NCBI GenBank assembly: GCA_004213645.1
Contig: SGZF01000005.1
Span: 1 to 64,000, forward strand
Direction of reading: 5' to 3'
Length of the DNA stretch: 64,000 bases
Source: Flavobacteriales bacterium
GTDB taxonomy: Bacteria; Bacteroidota; Bacteroidia; Flavobacteriales; Flavobacteriaceae
Shown here: piece by piece, positions 1 to 6,602 of the stretch
Position numbering within the stretch: the stretch's first letter is position 1
Layout of the letters: each line of letters starts with the position of its first letter
Position numbers and translations under genes: made by a program
The notes under the pieces: model-generated
The model's input: the letters and a program-made list of their open reading frames with translations, nothing else
The model's database searches: none
What the model was told of the DNA's origin: nothing

Positions 1-90
1 TTAACTAAAAGGGCTAGATTAATCTTTCATACAGCATGGGAAATTGCTAATATGGATGAAAGAATTGAAGTTGACCAAAATAAAAGCTAA
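1..90 (+). CDS. C-terminal fragment of an unidentified protein
   Basis: The reading frame is open from the window edge to a TAA at 88-90 and encodes 29 residues, ending with a charged tail (AWEIANMDERIEVDQNKS). It runs in the same direction as the thioredoxin gene that follows 42 bp later. The fragment is too short for me to assign a family, and the start lies outside the window. Calling it coding rests on the open frame and on the dense, co-oriented context, so it is an inference. Confidence 0.5.
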   Translation, partial: LTKRARLIFHTAWEIANMDERIEVDQNKS

Positions 91-132
91 AATTTAAAAA
101 TTAGATTTATTAAAATCATATGTTGTAAATTT

Positions 133-639
133 ATGAAAATCTTAAAGTTGAAAAAGACATCTATTTATTTATTATGCTTTGTTTTATTTTTGGGCTGTAA
201 TACTGGTATTACCAATGATAAAAATGTTTCTGACTTAGAATCTTTACAACTTAAAAGTTCATTTATAGATTTAAATGAGAAGAATTTAGACTTGTCAGTC
301 TATAAAGGAAAAAAAATCGTAATTAATTACTGGGCTACTTGGTGTGGACCATGCATAAAAGAAATGCCAAGCATAAAAAGAGCTGAGGAAATATTGGAAA
401 ACTATGATTTTACTTTTTTATTAGTGTCTGATGAAACAATTTCTAAAATATCTAAGTTTAAAAATGATAGAAATTTTGAATTCAATTTTTTAAAATCTAT
501 TAAATCTTATGAATCACTTGGAATTTATTCTATGCCAACATCATATATTTTTGATGAAAATGGAAAAAAAATTGAAACTATTGTTGGTGCAATTGAATGG
601 GATTCTGAAGAAATGATATCTAAACTAAAGATGCTCTAA
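133..639 (+). CDS. TlpA/ResA-type thioredoxin-fold lipoprotein
   Basis: This 168-residue protein is a membrane-anchored thiol-disulfide oxidoreductase facing the periplasm. It begins with a basic, hydrophobic signal peptide and a lipobox (LFLGC, Cys22), so it should be lipidated. The thioredoxin fold follows, with the active site WCGPC (Cys71 and Cys74) after NYWAT, and the cis-proline loop SMPT near Pro135, both typical of the TlpA/ResA/AhpC-TSA group. Such proteins reduce or oxidise cysteines in exported partners. The next gene starts one base after its stop and encodes a lipoprotein with a CDCC cluster, which makes that protein the obvious candidate substrate. Family assignment is firm; the partner is inferred. 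Confidence 0.9.
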   Translation: MKILKLKKTSIYLLCFVLFLGCNTGITNDKNVSDLESLQLKSSFIDLNEKNLDLSVYKGKKIVINYWATWCGPCIKEMPSIKRAEEILENYDFTFLLVSDETISKISKFKNDRNFEFNFLKSIKSYESLGIYSMPTSYIFDENGKKIETIVGAIEWDSEEMISKLKML

Positions 640-640
640 T

Positions 641-1840
641 ATGAAAAGGTTTATAATAATTATATCCTTCTTAAGTATTTTATCTTGTTCCCCTAAAGAT
701 GTCACTATAGAAGAAATCTCTTTTCTTCACGATAATAGTAATGCTCAGCCCAGTCTAGTTTCTAATGATGGTTTCTTGTCATTAACATGGATTTCATCTA
801 ATAAGGACGAGAAAGCTACGTTAAATTTTACTCAATTAAAAAATGGTGAATGGACTAATCCCCAAGAAGTAGCAACTGGTTCAGACTGGTTTGTAAATTG
901 GGCTGATTTTCCAACTCATGCAATTAGTGGGAACTTAATTCTAACTAGCTACTTAGAGAAATCTGCTTCAGGAACTTATACTTATGATGTTATTTTAAGT
1001 TTACAAAAATTATCTGGAGAAAAAATAAAAGAAGATTTTATATTAAACACTGATGGTATCAAAGCAGAGCATGGTTTTGTGAGCATAGTTGCAAAAGATA
1101 ACGAAGGATTCTATGTTACCTGGTTAGATGGAAGAAATACAGTAGAGAATGACCTAGACGGAAATCATAAACCAATGACCATTCGCTTTGCAGAAATAAC
1201 TACTTCTGGAGATGTTATAAATGAAATTGAGCTTGATTCATCTGCTTGTGATTGTTGTCAGACATCAATAACATATTCTGACAAAGGACCTTTAGTTGTT
1301 TATAGAGACAGAAGCGAGAAAGAAGTCAGAGATATTTATATAACCCGTAATGTAAATGATGTTTGGGAAACTCCAATTCCTGTTCATAATGATGGATGGG
1401 TGATATATGGATGTCCTGTAAATGGCCCTAAAGTTGTCTCTAATTCAAATAATATAGCTGTAAGTTGGTTTACGGTGATCGACGGAAAGCCAAGGGTAAA
1501 TTTATCATTTTCAGAATCCTATGGAGATTCTTTTAGTGACCCAATAAAAATTAACGACTATGATGCGATTGGCCGAGTAGATGTTGCTTTCTTGAACGAT
1601 CAGGAAGTATTAGTTAGTTACATGGAAGGTGATTATGATAACACATATTTAAGAATAAAAAAAGTTTCAATAGACGGAAAAGTTTCAGAGCCAATTACTA
1701 TATCTAAAATTGATGGTGGAAGAAGCACAGGGGTTCCACAATTAGAAATACTCAACAACGAGATATTTATTGTTTGGACTGTTTTTAAAAATGAATCAAA
1801 TCAACTAAAGACAGTCAAACTAAGTTCTAAAGATATTTAA
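641..1840 (+). CDS. Sialidase-like beta-propeller lipoprotein with a CDCC cysteine cluster
   Basis: This 399-residue protein has a signal peptide ending in a lipobox (LSILSC, Cys16). The rest is beta-rich with recurring short strands and W-x-D-G or V-x-W patterns, as in BNR/sialidase-like propellers, so it is usually annotated as an exo-alpha-sialidase. I see no convincing sialidase catalytic set, so enzymatic function is doubtful. Distinctive are the cluster SACDCCQTS (Cys203, Cys205, Cys206) and a distant GCPVNGP (Cys258). Four cysteines in an exported protein next to a dedicated thioredoxin suggest metal binding or redox control. The gene follows the thioredoxin gene by one base, so the two are co-transcribed. 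Fold moderately sure; function unknown. Confidence 0.75.
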   Translation: MKRFIIIISFLSILSCSPKDVTIEEISFLHDNSNAQPSLVSNDGFLSLTWISSNKDEKATLNFTQLKNGEWTNPQEVATGSDWFVNWADFPTHAISGNLILTSYLEKSASGTYTYDVILSLQKLSGEKIKEDFILNTDGIKAEHGFVSIVAKDNEGFYVTWLDGRNTVENDLDGNHKPMTIRFAEITTSGDVINEIELDSSACDCCQTSITYSDKGPLVVYRDRSEKEVRDIYITRNVNDVWETPIPVHNDGWVIYGCPVNGPKVVSNSNNIAVSWFTVIDGKPRVNLSFSESYGDSFSDPIKINDYDAIGRVDVAFLNDQEVLVSYMEGDYDNTYLRIKKVSIDGKVSEPITISKIDGGRSTGVPQLEILNNEIFIVWTVFKNESNQLKTVKLSSKDI

Positions 1841-1853
1841 ACTACTAAAGAAA

Positions 1854-1883
1854 AAACCCCTCATTAGCTGAAGGGTTTATTTT
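1854..1883. terminator. Probable bidirectional intrinsic terminator
   Basis: AAACCC (1854-1859) can pair with GGGTTT (1873-1878), with an A-run on the left and a T-rich stretch on the right. It sits between the end of the propeller lipoprotein gene and the opposing tRNA-His gene, so it could serve both directions. The stem is short and the loop contains a mismatch. Confidence 0.55.
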
Positions 1884-1909
1884 AAACGTGTAATGTAACG
1901 GTTAACTTG

Positions 1910-1984
1910 GGTGGAAGACCGGATTCGAACCGGCGACCTCCTGAACCACAATCAGGCGTTCTAACCAACTGAACTACAACCACC
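1910..1984 (-). tRNA. tRNA-His (GTG anticodon)
   Basis: Reading the minus strand gives a full cloverleaf: D stem GTTC/GAAC, anticodon stem CCTGA/TCAGG with loop TTGTGGT (anticodon GTG), and T arm GCCGG-TTCGAAT-CCGGT. The extra 5' G at 1984 faces C73 at 1910, the identity pair specific for tRNA-His. CCA is not encoded. Unusually, acceptor positions 5:68 and 6:67 read as T opposite T, since the 5' strand is GTGGTTG and the 3' strand CTTCCAC. All other acceptor positions pair. Confidence 0.95.
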
Positions 1985-1994
1985 ATTTAGGTGG

Positions 1995-2002
1995 CAAAAA
2001 TA
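1995..2002 (-). promoter_or_regulatory. -7 box (TATTTTTG) for tRNA-His
   Basis: On the minus strand TATTTTTG matches the Bacteroidota -7 consensus TAnnTTTG and ends 10 bases before the tRNA, leaving room for a leader of about five bases. I find no clear -33 TTG. Confidence 0.5.
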
Positions 2003-2040
2003 GACTTTTTGGAAATTATATTAAAGGAATTTTAAAAAAA

Positions 2041-2754
2041 TTAAAGTAAATCAAAGAGATTGTTCACTGCAATATTTTTTCTGGATTGAAACGCTTCAGC
2101 ATATTCTCTATCAATTAGCCTTCCATAATTTTTAGCTCTGTAATTAATACTATCTAGGAAATTTTCTGAGTTAATTTTTGTTGATTTAGTATTGGACTCT
2201 TTTTTAACCTGGCTTTTGAAAGCTAGGATTGCTTCTTTTTTTATTTCAATAAAGTCTGATATATCAATTAATATATCAGGCTCAAAATCATTCCATTGTT
2301 GATAGTTTAAATTAATTCTAGGTCTCCATGGTTTCTGATCTATATTATCAAATTTAGTTTTAAGCTTACTTAAACCACTTGTAAAAGAGGCATCATAAAC
2401 TAAATCAGAAGCTTTGCCATGATCTGAATGACGATCTAATTGAGTAGGAGAAAGAATAATATCAGGCATGTAATGTCTAATTACCTTTACTATTTCAATT
2501 TGATTTTCCTTATTATTAAATATAAAACCATCATCAAAAGAAAGATTAACTCTAAATTTTGCACCTAAAATTGAAGCAGCAGTTTTTGCTTCTTGATCCC
2601 TTAATTCAACATTTCCGTTGGTTCCAAGCTCACCTTTTGTAAGATCAATTATACCCACAGTCTTACCTGCAGCAATTGACTTAGCTACAGTTCCACCACA
2701 CCCCATTTCAACGTCATCTGGGTGAGCACCAAATGCTAGGATGTCTACTTTCAT
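2041..2754 (-). CDS. bshB1: Bacillithiol biosynthesis deacetylase BshB1
   Basis: BshB1 is a zinc-dependent LmbE/PIG-L deacetylase that removes the acetyl group from GlcNAc-malate, the second step of bacillithiol synthesis in the cytoplasm. The 237-residue protein has the zinc-binding AHPDD motif (His11, Asp13, Asp14) near the N-terminus, the lineage signature GELGTNG near residues 41-47, and the second metal and catalytic motif RHSDH (His109, Asp111, His112). Length is that of the family. Its ATG overlaps the stop of the upstream trans-sulfuration gene as ATGA, so the two are translationally coupled. Bacillithiol needs cysteine, which fits that neighbour. BshA and BshC are not in this window. 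Confidence 0.93.
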   Translation of the reverse strand: MKVDILAFGAHPDDVEMGCGGTVAKSIAAGKTVGIIDLTKGELGTNGNVELRDQEAKTAASILGAKFRVNLSFDDGFIFNNKENQIEIVKVIRHYMPDIILSPTQLDRHSDHGKASDLVYDASFTSGLSKLKTKFDNIDQKPWRPRINLNYQQWNDFEPDILIDISDFIEIKKEAILAFKSQVKKESNTKSTKINSENFLDSINYRAKNYGRLIDREYAEAFQSRKNIAVNNLFDLL

Positions 2755-3908
2755 TTTATTGAAGATTTAATTGCTTGGTTAAGATCTTCATAAAGATCTT
2801 CATAAGATTCAATTCCTACAGATAGACGAATAAGCTTATCCCCTATCCCTTGAATATCTCTTTCTTTTTGTGACATTAATCCATGAGATGTTTTCATGGG
2901 AAAGTTTACTGTTGTTTCAACTCCAGCTAGACTCATACCAGGTTTAATTATTTTAAGTGATTTAAGAAAATCATTCACATCTACATCTTGGTTTAAATCA
3001 AAAGACATCATTGCACCAAAATCATTCATTTGAGATTTGGCAATTTCATGAGAGGGATGAGATACTAAGCCTGGATAATAAACTCTGGAGATATTATTGT
3101 TTTCATCAAGCATTTTTGCAAGAATTTTTGCATTATTTGTCTGTTCTCTTACTCTTATAAAGAGTGTCTTCATACTTCTTTCTAATAACCAAACTGTATA
3201 ATCACTGAGATTTCCTCCAAAATTTTTAGCTGAATTTAGAATGTTTTCTATTCTTAGCTTTGAACTAATAACAGCTCCTGCGGAAATATCACTATGACCT
3301 CCTAAATATTTAGTAGCACTATGGATAACTATGTCTATACCATGGTCGATTGGATTTTGATTAACAGGACTAGCAAATGTATTATCAATCATTGTCCAGA
3401 TATTTTTTTCTCTAGCAATTGATGAAACTGATTTTAAATCTACAATTTTTAAAAGAGGGTTACTTGGTGTCTCAATATAAATACCAACGGTATTATCTTT
3501 AATTTCATCTAAAAAATATTTAGAGTCTATACCTTTAGTAAAGGAATATTCAATTCCAAATTTATCAAATTCAGTTTGTATAAAGTTTCTTGTGCCTCCA
3601 TATAAATCATTTTGAAAAACAACATGATCACCAGTCTTTACATTTGACATTATTGATGTGCTAATTGCTGCCATCCCGGAAGTAAAAATTAAAGCTTTCT
3701 CTCCATTCTCTAGAGAAGCAATTTTTTTTGATAAAAATTCTTGATTTGGAGTATTAAAATATCTTGGATAAGGTTTCTTTTCGGCATCTCCACCAAACCA
3801 GGGATATGTTGTTGACATAAATAGAGGAGAAACAATTCCTTGATACATAGTATCTTTAATTTCACCCTCGTGAACACAACGTGTAGAGAATTTTTCTTTA
3901 GTCGACAT
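2751..3908 (-). CDS. PLP-dependent trans-sulfuration enzyme (cystathionine gamma-synthase/lyase family)
   Basis: This 385-residue Cys/Met-metabolism enzyme would interconvert homoserine, cystathionine and cysteine intermediates. The PLP lysine lies in SATKYLGGHSD (Lys200), and the phosphate-binding SGMA motif and YxR region (YPRY) are present. Sequence alone does not separate gamma-synthase from gamma-lyase. I place the start at the ATG at 3908 because the homology begins MSTKEKF and the longer open frame upstream only reads antisense-free tail of the peroxidase gene. That start overlaps the peroxidase stop by 11 bp. Near the C-terminus a 12-bp tandem duplication (2781-2804) encodes YEDLYEDL. 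The gene lies in an operon with the peroxidase and bshB1, consistent with supply of thiol. Confidence 0.9.
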   Translation of the reverse strand: MSTKEKFSTRCVHEGEIKDTMYQGIVSPLFMSTTYPWFGGDAEKKPYPRYFNTPNQEFLSKKIASLENGEKALIFTSGMAAISTSIMSNVKTGDHVVFQNDLYGGTRNFIQTEFDKFGIEYSFTKGIDSKYFLDEIKDNTVGIYIETPSNPLLKIVDLKSVSSIAREKNIWTMIDNTFASPVNQNPIDHGIDIVIHSATKYLGGHSDISAGAVISSKLRIENILNSAKNFGGNLSDYTVWLLERSMKTLFIRVREQTNNAKILAKMLDENNNISRVYYPGLVSHPSHEIAKSQMNDFGAMMSFDLNQDVDVNDFLKSLKIIKPGMSLAGVETTVNFPMKTSHGLMSQKERDIQGIGDKLIRLSVGIESYEDLYEDLNQAIKSSIK

Positions 3909-4452
3909 CAGTAATCCAAGATACAACTTCCTCGGAATCTGGTCTAGTCCTTGGAGAAATAATTTTTTCAATTACACCATTCTTATTTATGAGGTATTTT
4001 TGAAAATTCCAAGTAACTCTTGAATCTTTGTAGTTATTCTTTTCTTTCTGAGTTAAGAATTGGTAAATAGGGTGTTTTTTTGAGCCTTTTACAGTTATCT
4101 TGCTCATCATAGGAAAAGTTACACCATAGTTTTCTTCACAAAAGTCAATAATATCTTCATTTTTACCAGGCTCTTGCCATAAGAAATCGTTGGATGGGAA
4201 TCCCACAATCATAAAATTAAAATCCTTGTATTGAGAGTATAGCTTTTGCAAAGCTTCGTATTGATAAGTTAAGCCACACTTTGAAGCTGTATTTACAATC
4301 ATAATTTTCTTTCCCTTTAATTCAGAAAAGTCAAATATATTACCATAAATGTCTGCAACCTTAAATTGATGTATTGTCTTATCTACAGATGTCTGAGAAC
4401 TCATAGTTAGAGTCATAAATATTAAAGTTGAAGTTAATAAGTTTTTTAACAT
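3898..4452 (-). CDS. Thioredoxin-type glutathione peroxidase family protein, exported
   Basis: This 184-residue Gpx-family thiol peroxidase reduces hydroperoxides. After a signal-like hydrophobic N-terminus (about residues 1-20, ending SSQ) come the peroxidatic cysteine in NTASKCG (Cys59), the glutamine motif in FLWQEPG, a probable resolving cysteine in DFCEENYG, and the WNFQKY motif. The usual FPCNQF is FPSNDF here. The Cys59 plus resolving-Cys pattern predicts a thioredoxin-dependent 2-Cys enzyme, not a glutathione-dependent one. It is first in an operon with the trans-sulfuration enzyme and bshB1. A -7 box lies 7 bases before its ATG, implying an almost leaderless mRNA. Confidence 0.9.
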   Translation of the reverse strand: MLKNLLTSTLIFMTLTMSSQTSVDKTIHQFKVADIYGNIFDFSELKGKKIMIVNTASKCGLTYQYEALQKLYSQYKDFNFMIVGFPSNDFLWQEPGKNEDIIDFCEENYGVTFPMMSKITVKGSKKHPIYQFLTQKEKNNYKDSRVTWNFQKYLINKNGVIEKIISPRTRPDSEEVVSWITDVD

Positions 4453-4459
4453 AACAACA

Positions 4460-4467
4460 CAAATATA
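4460..4467 (-). promoter_or_regulatory. -7 box (TATATTTG) for the gpx-bshB1 operon
   Basis: A perfect TAnnTTTG match on the minus strand ends 7 bases before the peroxidase ATG. Transcription starting a few bases downstream would give a leader of only a few bases. Confidence 0.6.
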
Positions 4468-4501
4468 CTTTTATAACACAGAGAATCTTCATAAAGAATT
4501 G

Positions 4502-5203
4502 TTAAATAGAATTAACAATTCCTGTAAGTTGATCAAATTTGGTGGACGCTCCACCTACAAGAACACCATCTACATTATTTGTATTAAGAATTTCATTTGA
4601 ATTTGTTGGATTTACACTTCCTCCATAAAGTATAGGAATATTTTCTAGCATAATTTCTTTGAGATTGGATTTAACCTTGGTATGAATTTCTTCTATATGT
4701 TCAATTGATGCTGTCTTTCCTGTTCCAATTGCCCAAGTAGGTTCATAAGCAATGGTTAATTTTAAATCCGAGTTATCATTGAGATTATTCTTAATAAGTT
4801 CAAATGGAATTTGTTCAGGAGAATCAAAACAATAAACTACATCAAAATCAGAATTTAAGATAGTTTTTAACTTGTTATTAATTTGCTCATCAGATTCATT
4901 AAACTTTGATCTTCTCTCAGAATGACCTAATATAGTTTTGTTAACTCCAAGTTCTTTCATTTGATCTAGGCATATTCCTCCTGTGAAAGAACCTAATGAT
5001 TCAAAATCAAAATTTTGACTTATAACATTTACATTAGAATCCTTTAATATGTTGATGATTTCTGAAATATATAAACTAGTTGGAGCAACCTCTAGATTCA
5101 GATGGTCATTAAAATTGATAGAACAAATATTTTTAGCTAGGCTGAGAGAGTCTTTTCTGTTCAAACTCATTTTCCAATTTCCTATTATATGTAATTTTTT
5201 CAT
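4502..5203 (-). CDS. tpiA: Triosephosphate isomerase
   Basis: TpiA interconverts dihydroxyacetone phosphate and glyceraldehyde 3-phosphate in glycolysis and gluconeogenesis. All catalytic landmarks are visible: GNWKM (Asn9, Lys11), LGHSERR with His94, AYEPTWAIGTGK with Glu154, and the phosphate-binding YGGSVNP and GVLVGGAS. At 233 residues it is somewhat shorter than the usual 245-255, with the deletions in surface helices. It lies one base downstream of the DUF1599 gene and is surely co-transcribed with it. Confidence 0.97.
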   Translation of the reverse strand: MKKLHIIGNWKMSLNRKDSLSLAKNICSINFNDHLNLEVAPTSLYISEIINILKDSNVNVISQNFDFESLGSFTGGICLDQMKELGVNKTILGHSERRSKFNESDEQINNKLKTILNSDFDVVYCFDSPEQIPFELIKNNLNDNSDLKLTIAYEPTWAIGTGKTASIEHIEEIHTKVKSNLKEIMLENIPILYGGSVNPTNSNEILNTNNVDGVLVGGASTKFDQLTGIVNSI

Positions 5204-5204
5204 G

Positions 5205-5741
5205 TTATTCTTTTAATAGTATTTGGGCAAAAACAGAATAATTTAAAATATCTTGAAAATTAGCATCTACCCCCTCACTAACATTAGTTTTTCCATTATT
5301 TTTTAAAATACTTTTCATTCTGAAAATTTTTTGAATAATTAAATCCGTTAAACTTACAACTTCCATCTCCCTCCAAGCCTCACCATAATCATGATTTTTT
5401 TTTAACATCAACTCAAAAGTATCGTTTACATTTTTATCATAAAGTTTAATTATTTGATCAAGATTAAGATCAGGTTCATCAACAATTCCTTTTTCAAGTT
5501 GAATTAAGCCCATTATGGAATAATTAATAACCCCATAAAATTCCTGTATTTGATCTTCATCAATTTTGTTAGATATATTACTCTGTAAGTTTCTAATTCT
5601 TTGAGCCTTAATGTTAATTTGGTCAACCAATGAGATTATTCTTAAAACTCTCCATGAAGCACCATAATCTGAATTTTTATCAATGAATATTTTCCTAGAT
5701 TTTGATATAATATTATGATATTGTGACTTTGTATCTTCCAT
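5205..5741 (-). CDS. DUF1599 family protein, two domain copies
   Basis: This roughly 178-residue protein contains two copies of a motif built around NSDYGASWR (first half) and NHDYGEAWRE (second half), each followed by a V-L-x-D-x-I helix. This is the DUF1599 domain, also called nucleotide modification associated domain 1. The duplicated all-helical design is typical for Bacteroidota. Family members occur in phage base-modification clusters as well as in bacterial chromosomes; the bacterial role is not known to me. I take MEDTK at 5741 as start; an in-frame ATG at 5756 is possible but lies within the folP -7 box. It is divergent from folP and upstream of tpiA. Confidence 0.8.
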   Translation of the reverse strand: MEDTKSQYHNIISKSRKIFIDKNSDYGASWRVLRIISLVDQINIKAQRIRNLQSNISNKIDEDQIQEFYGVINYSIMGLIQLEKGIVDEPDLNLDQIIKLYDKNVNDTFELMLKKNHDYGEAWREMEVVSLTDLIIQKIFRMKSILKNNGKTNVSEGVDANFQDILNYSVFAQILLKE

Positions 5742-5755
5742 ATTAGATTTTAGCA

Positions 5756-5763
5756 TAAATTTG
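5756..5763 (+). promoter_or_regulatory. -7 box (TAAATTTG) for folP
   Basis: TAAATTTG is a perfect -7 match and ends 17 bases before the folP ATG. The nearest TTTG upstream (5728-5731) is 24 bases away, longer than usual. Confidence 0.5.
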
Positions 5764-5780
5764 GAAAAGAACTTAAAAGT

Positions 5781-6602
5781 ATGACTTTAAATTGTAATGG
5801 AAAAATATTAGATTTCTCATCAAAAAAAATAATGGGAATTTTAAATATTTCTAAAGACTCTTTTTTTGATGGTGGAAAATATGATACTATAGATAAAGGA
5901 ATTAGTCAGGCTTCAAAATTAATCTCTAATGGTGCTGAAATTATTGACTTAGGTGCTGCAAGCTCTAAACCTGGATCAAAATTGATCAATCCTGATGAAG
6001 AATTAAATCTGACTCATGATATCATTATTGAATTGACCCGAAACTTCAAAAATGTAATGTTTTCAATTGATACATATAACTCATCAGTTGCAGATTTTGC
6101 TCTTTCTAAGGGATTTTCAATAGTAAATGACATAAGTTCGGGAAGATATGATAAAAACATGTATAATGTTGTGAAAAATTATAATGCTGGATATATTTTA
6201 ATGCATATGTTAGGTGATCCATATAATATGCAACTAAACCCTAAATATGATAATGTAACAGAGACAATTATAAAATTTTTTAAGATAAAAATTAATGAAC
6301 TCGAAAACTTAGGTTTAACAAATATTATAATTGACCCAGGATTTGGATTTGGTAAAACTTTAGAAGATAATTATACAATACTAAGAGAATTAAATACTTT
6401 AAAATATTTAAAAAAACCAATAATGGTTGGATTATCTAGAAAGTCTATGATTTATAAAGCTTTAAATATTAGCCCAAATGAAGCTCTTAATGGAACTACA
6501 ATACTCAATACACTAGCATTTGATAAAGGAGCAAATATTTTAAGAGTTCATGATGTAAAGGAGGCGTTAGAGTGTAAAAATCTAATTGATAGGTTGAGCT
6601 AA
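5781..6602 (+). CDS. folP: Dihydropteroate synthase
   Basis: FolP condenses p-aminobenzoate with hydroxymethyl-dihydropterin diphosphate to dihydropteroate in folate synthesis. The 273-residue TIM barrel shows MGILNISKDSFFDGG (pyrophosphate loop), IDLGAASSKPGS (loop 2), SIDTYN, NDISSG, the pterin-binding IIDPGFGFGK (Asp185, Lys192) and GLSRKSM (about 218-223). Loop 1 reads NISKDSFFDGG where many enzymes have NVTPDSFSDGG. The gene is divergent from DUF1599 and its 3' end overlaps the opposing ABC transporter gene by 21 bp. Sulfonamide response cannot be read with confidence from sequence alone. Confidence 0.96.
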   Translation: MTLNCNGKILDFSSKKIMGILNISKDSFFDGGKYDTIDKGISQASKLISNGAEIIDLGAASSKPGSKLINPDEELNLTHDIIIELTRNFKNVMFSIDTYNSSVADFALSKGFSIVNDISSGRYDKNMYNVVKNYNAGYILMHMLGDPYNMQLNPKYDNVTETIIKFFKIKINELENLGLTNIIIDPGFGFGKTLEDNYTILRELNTLKYLKKPIMVGLSRKSMIYKALNISPNEALNGTTILNTLAFDKGANILRVHDVKEALECKNLIDRLS

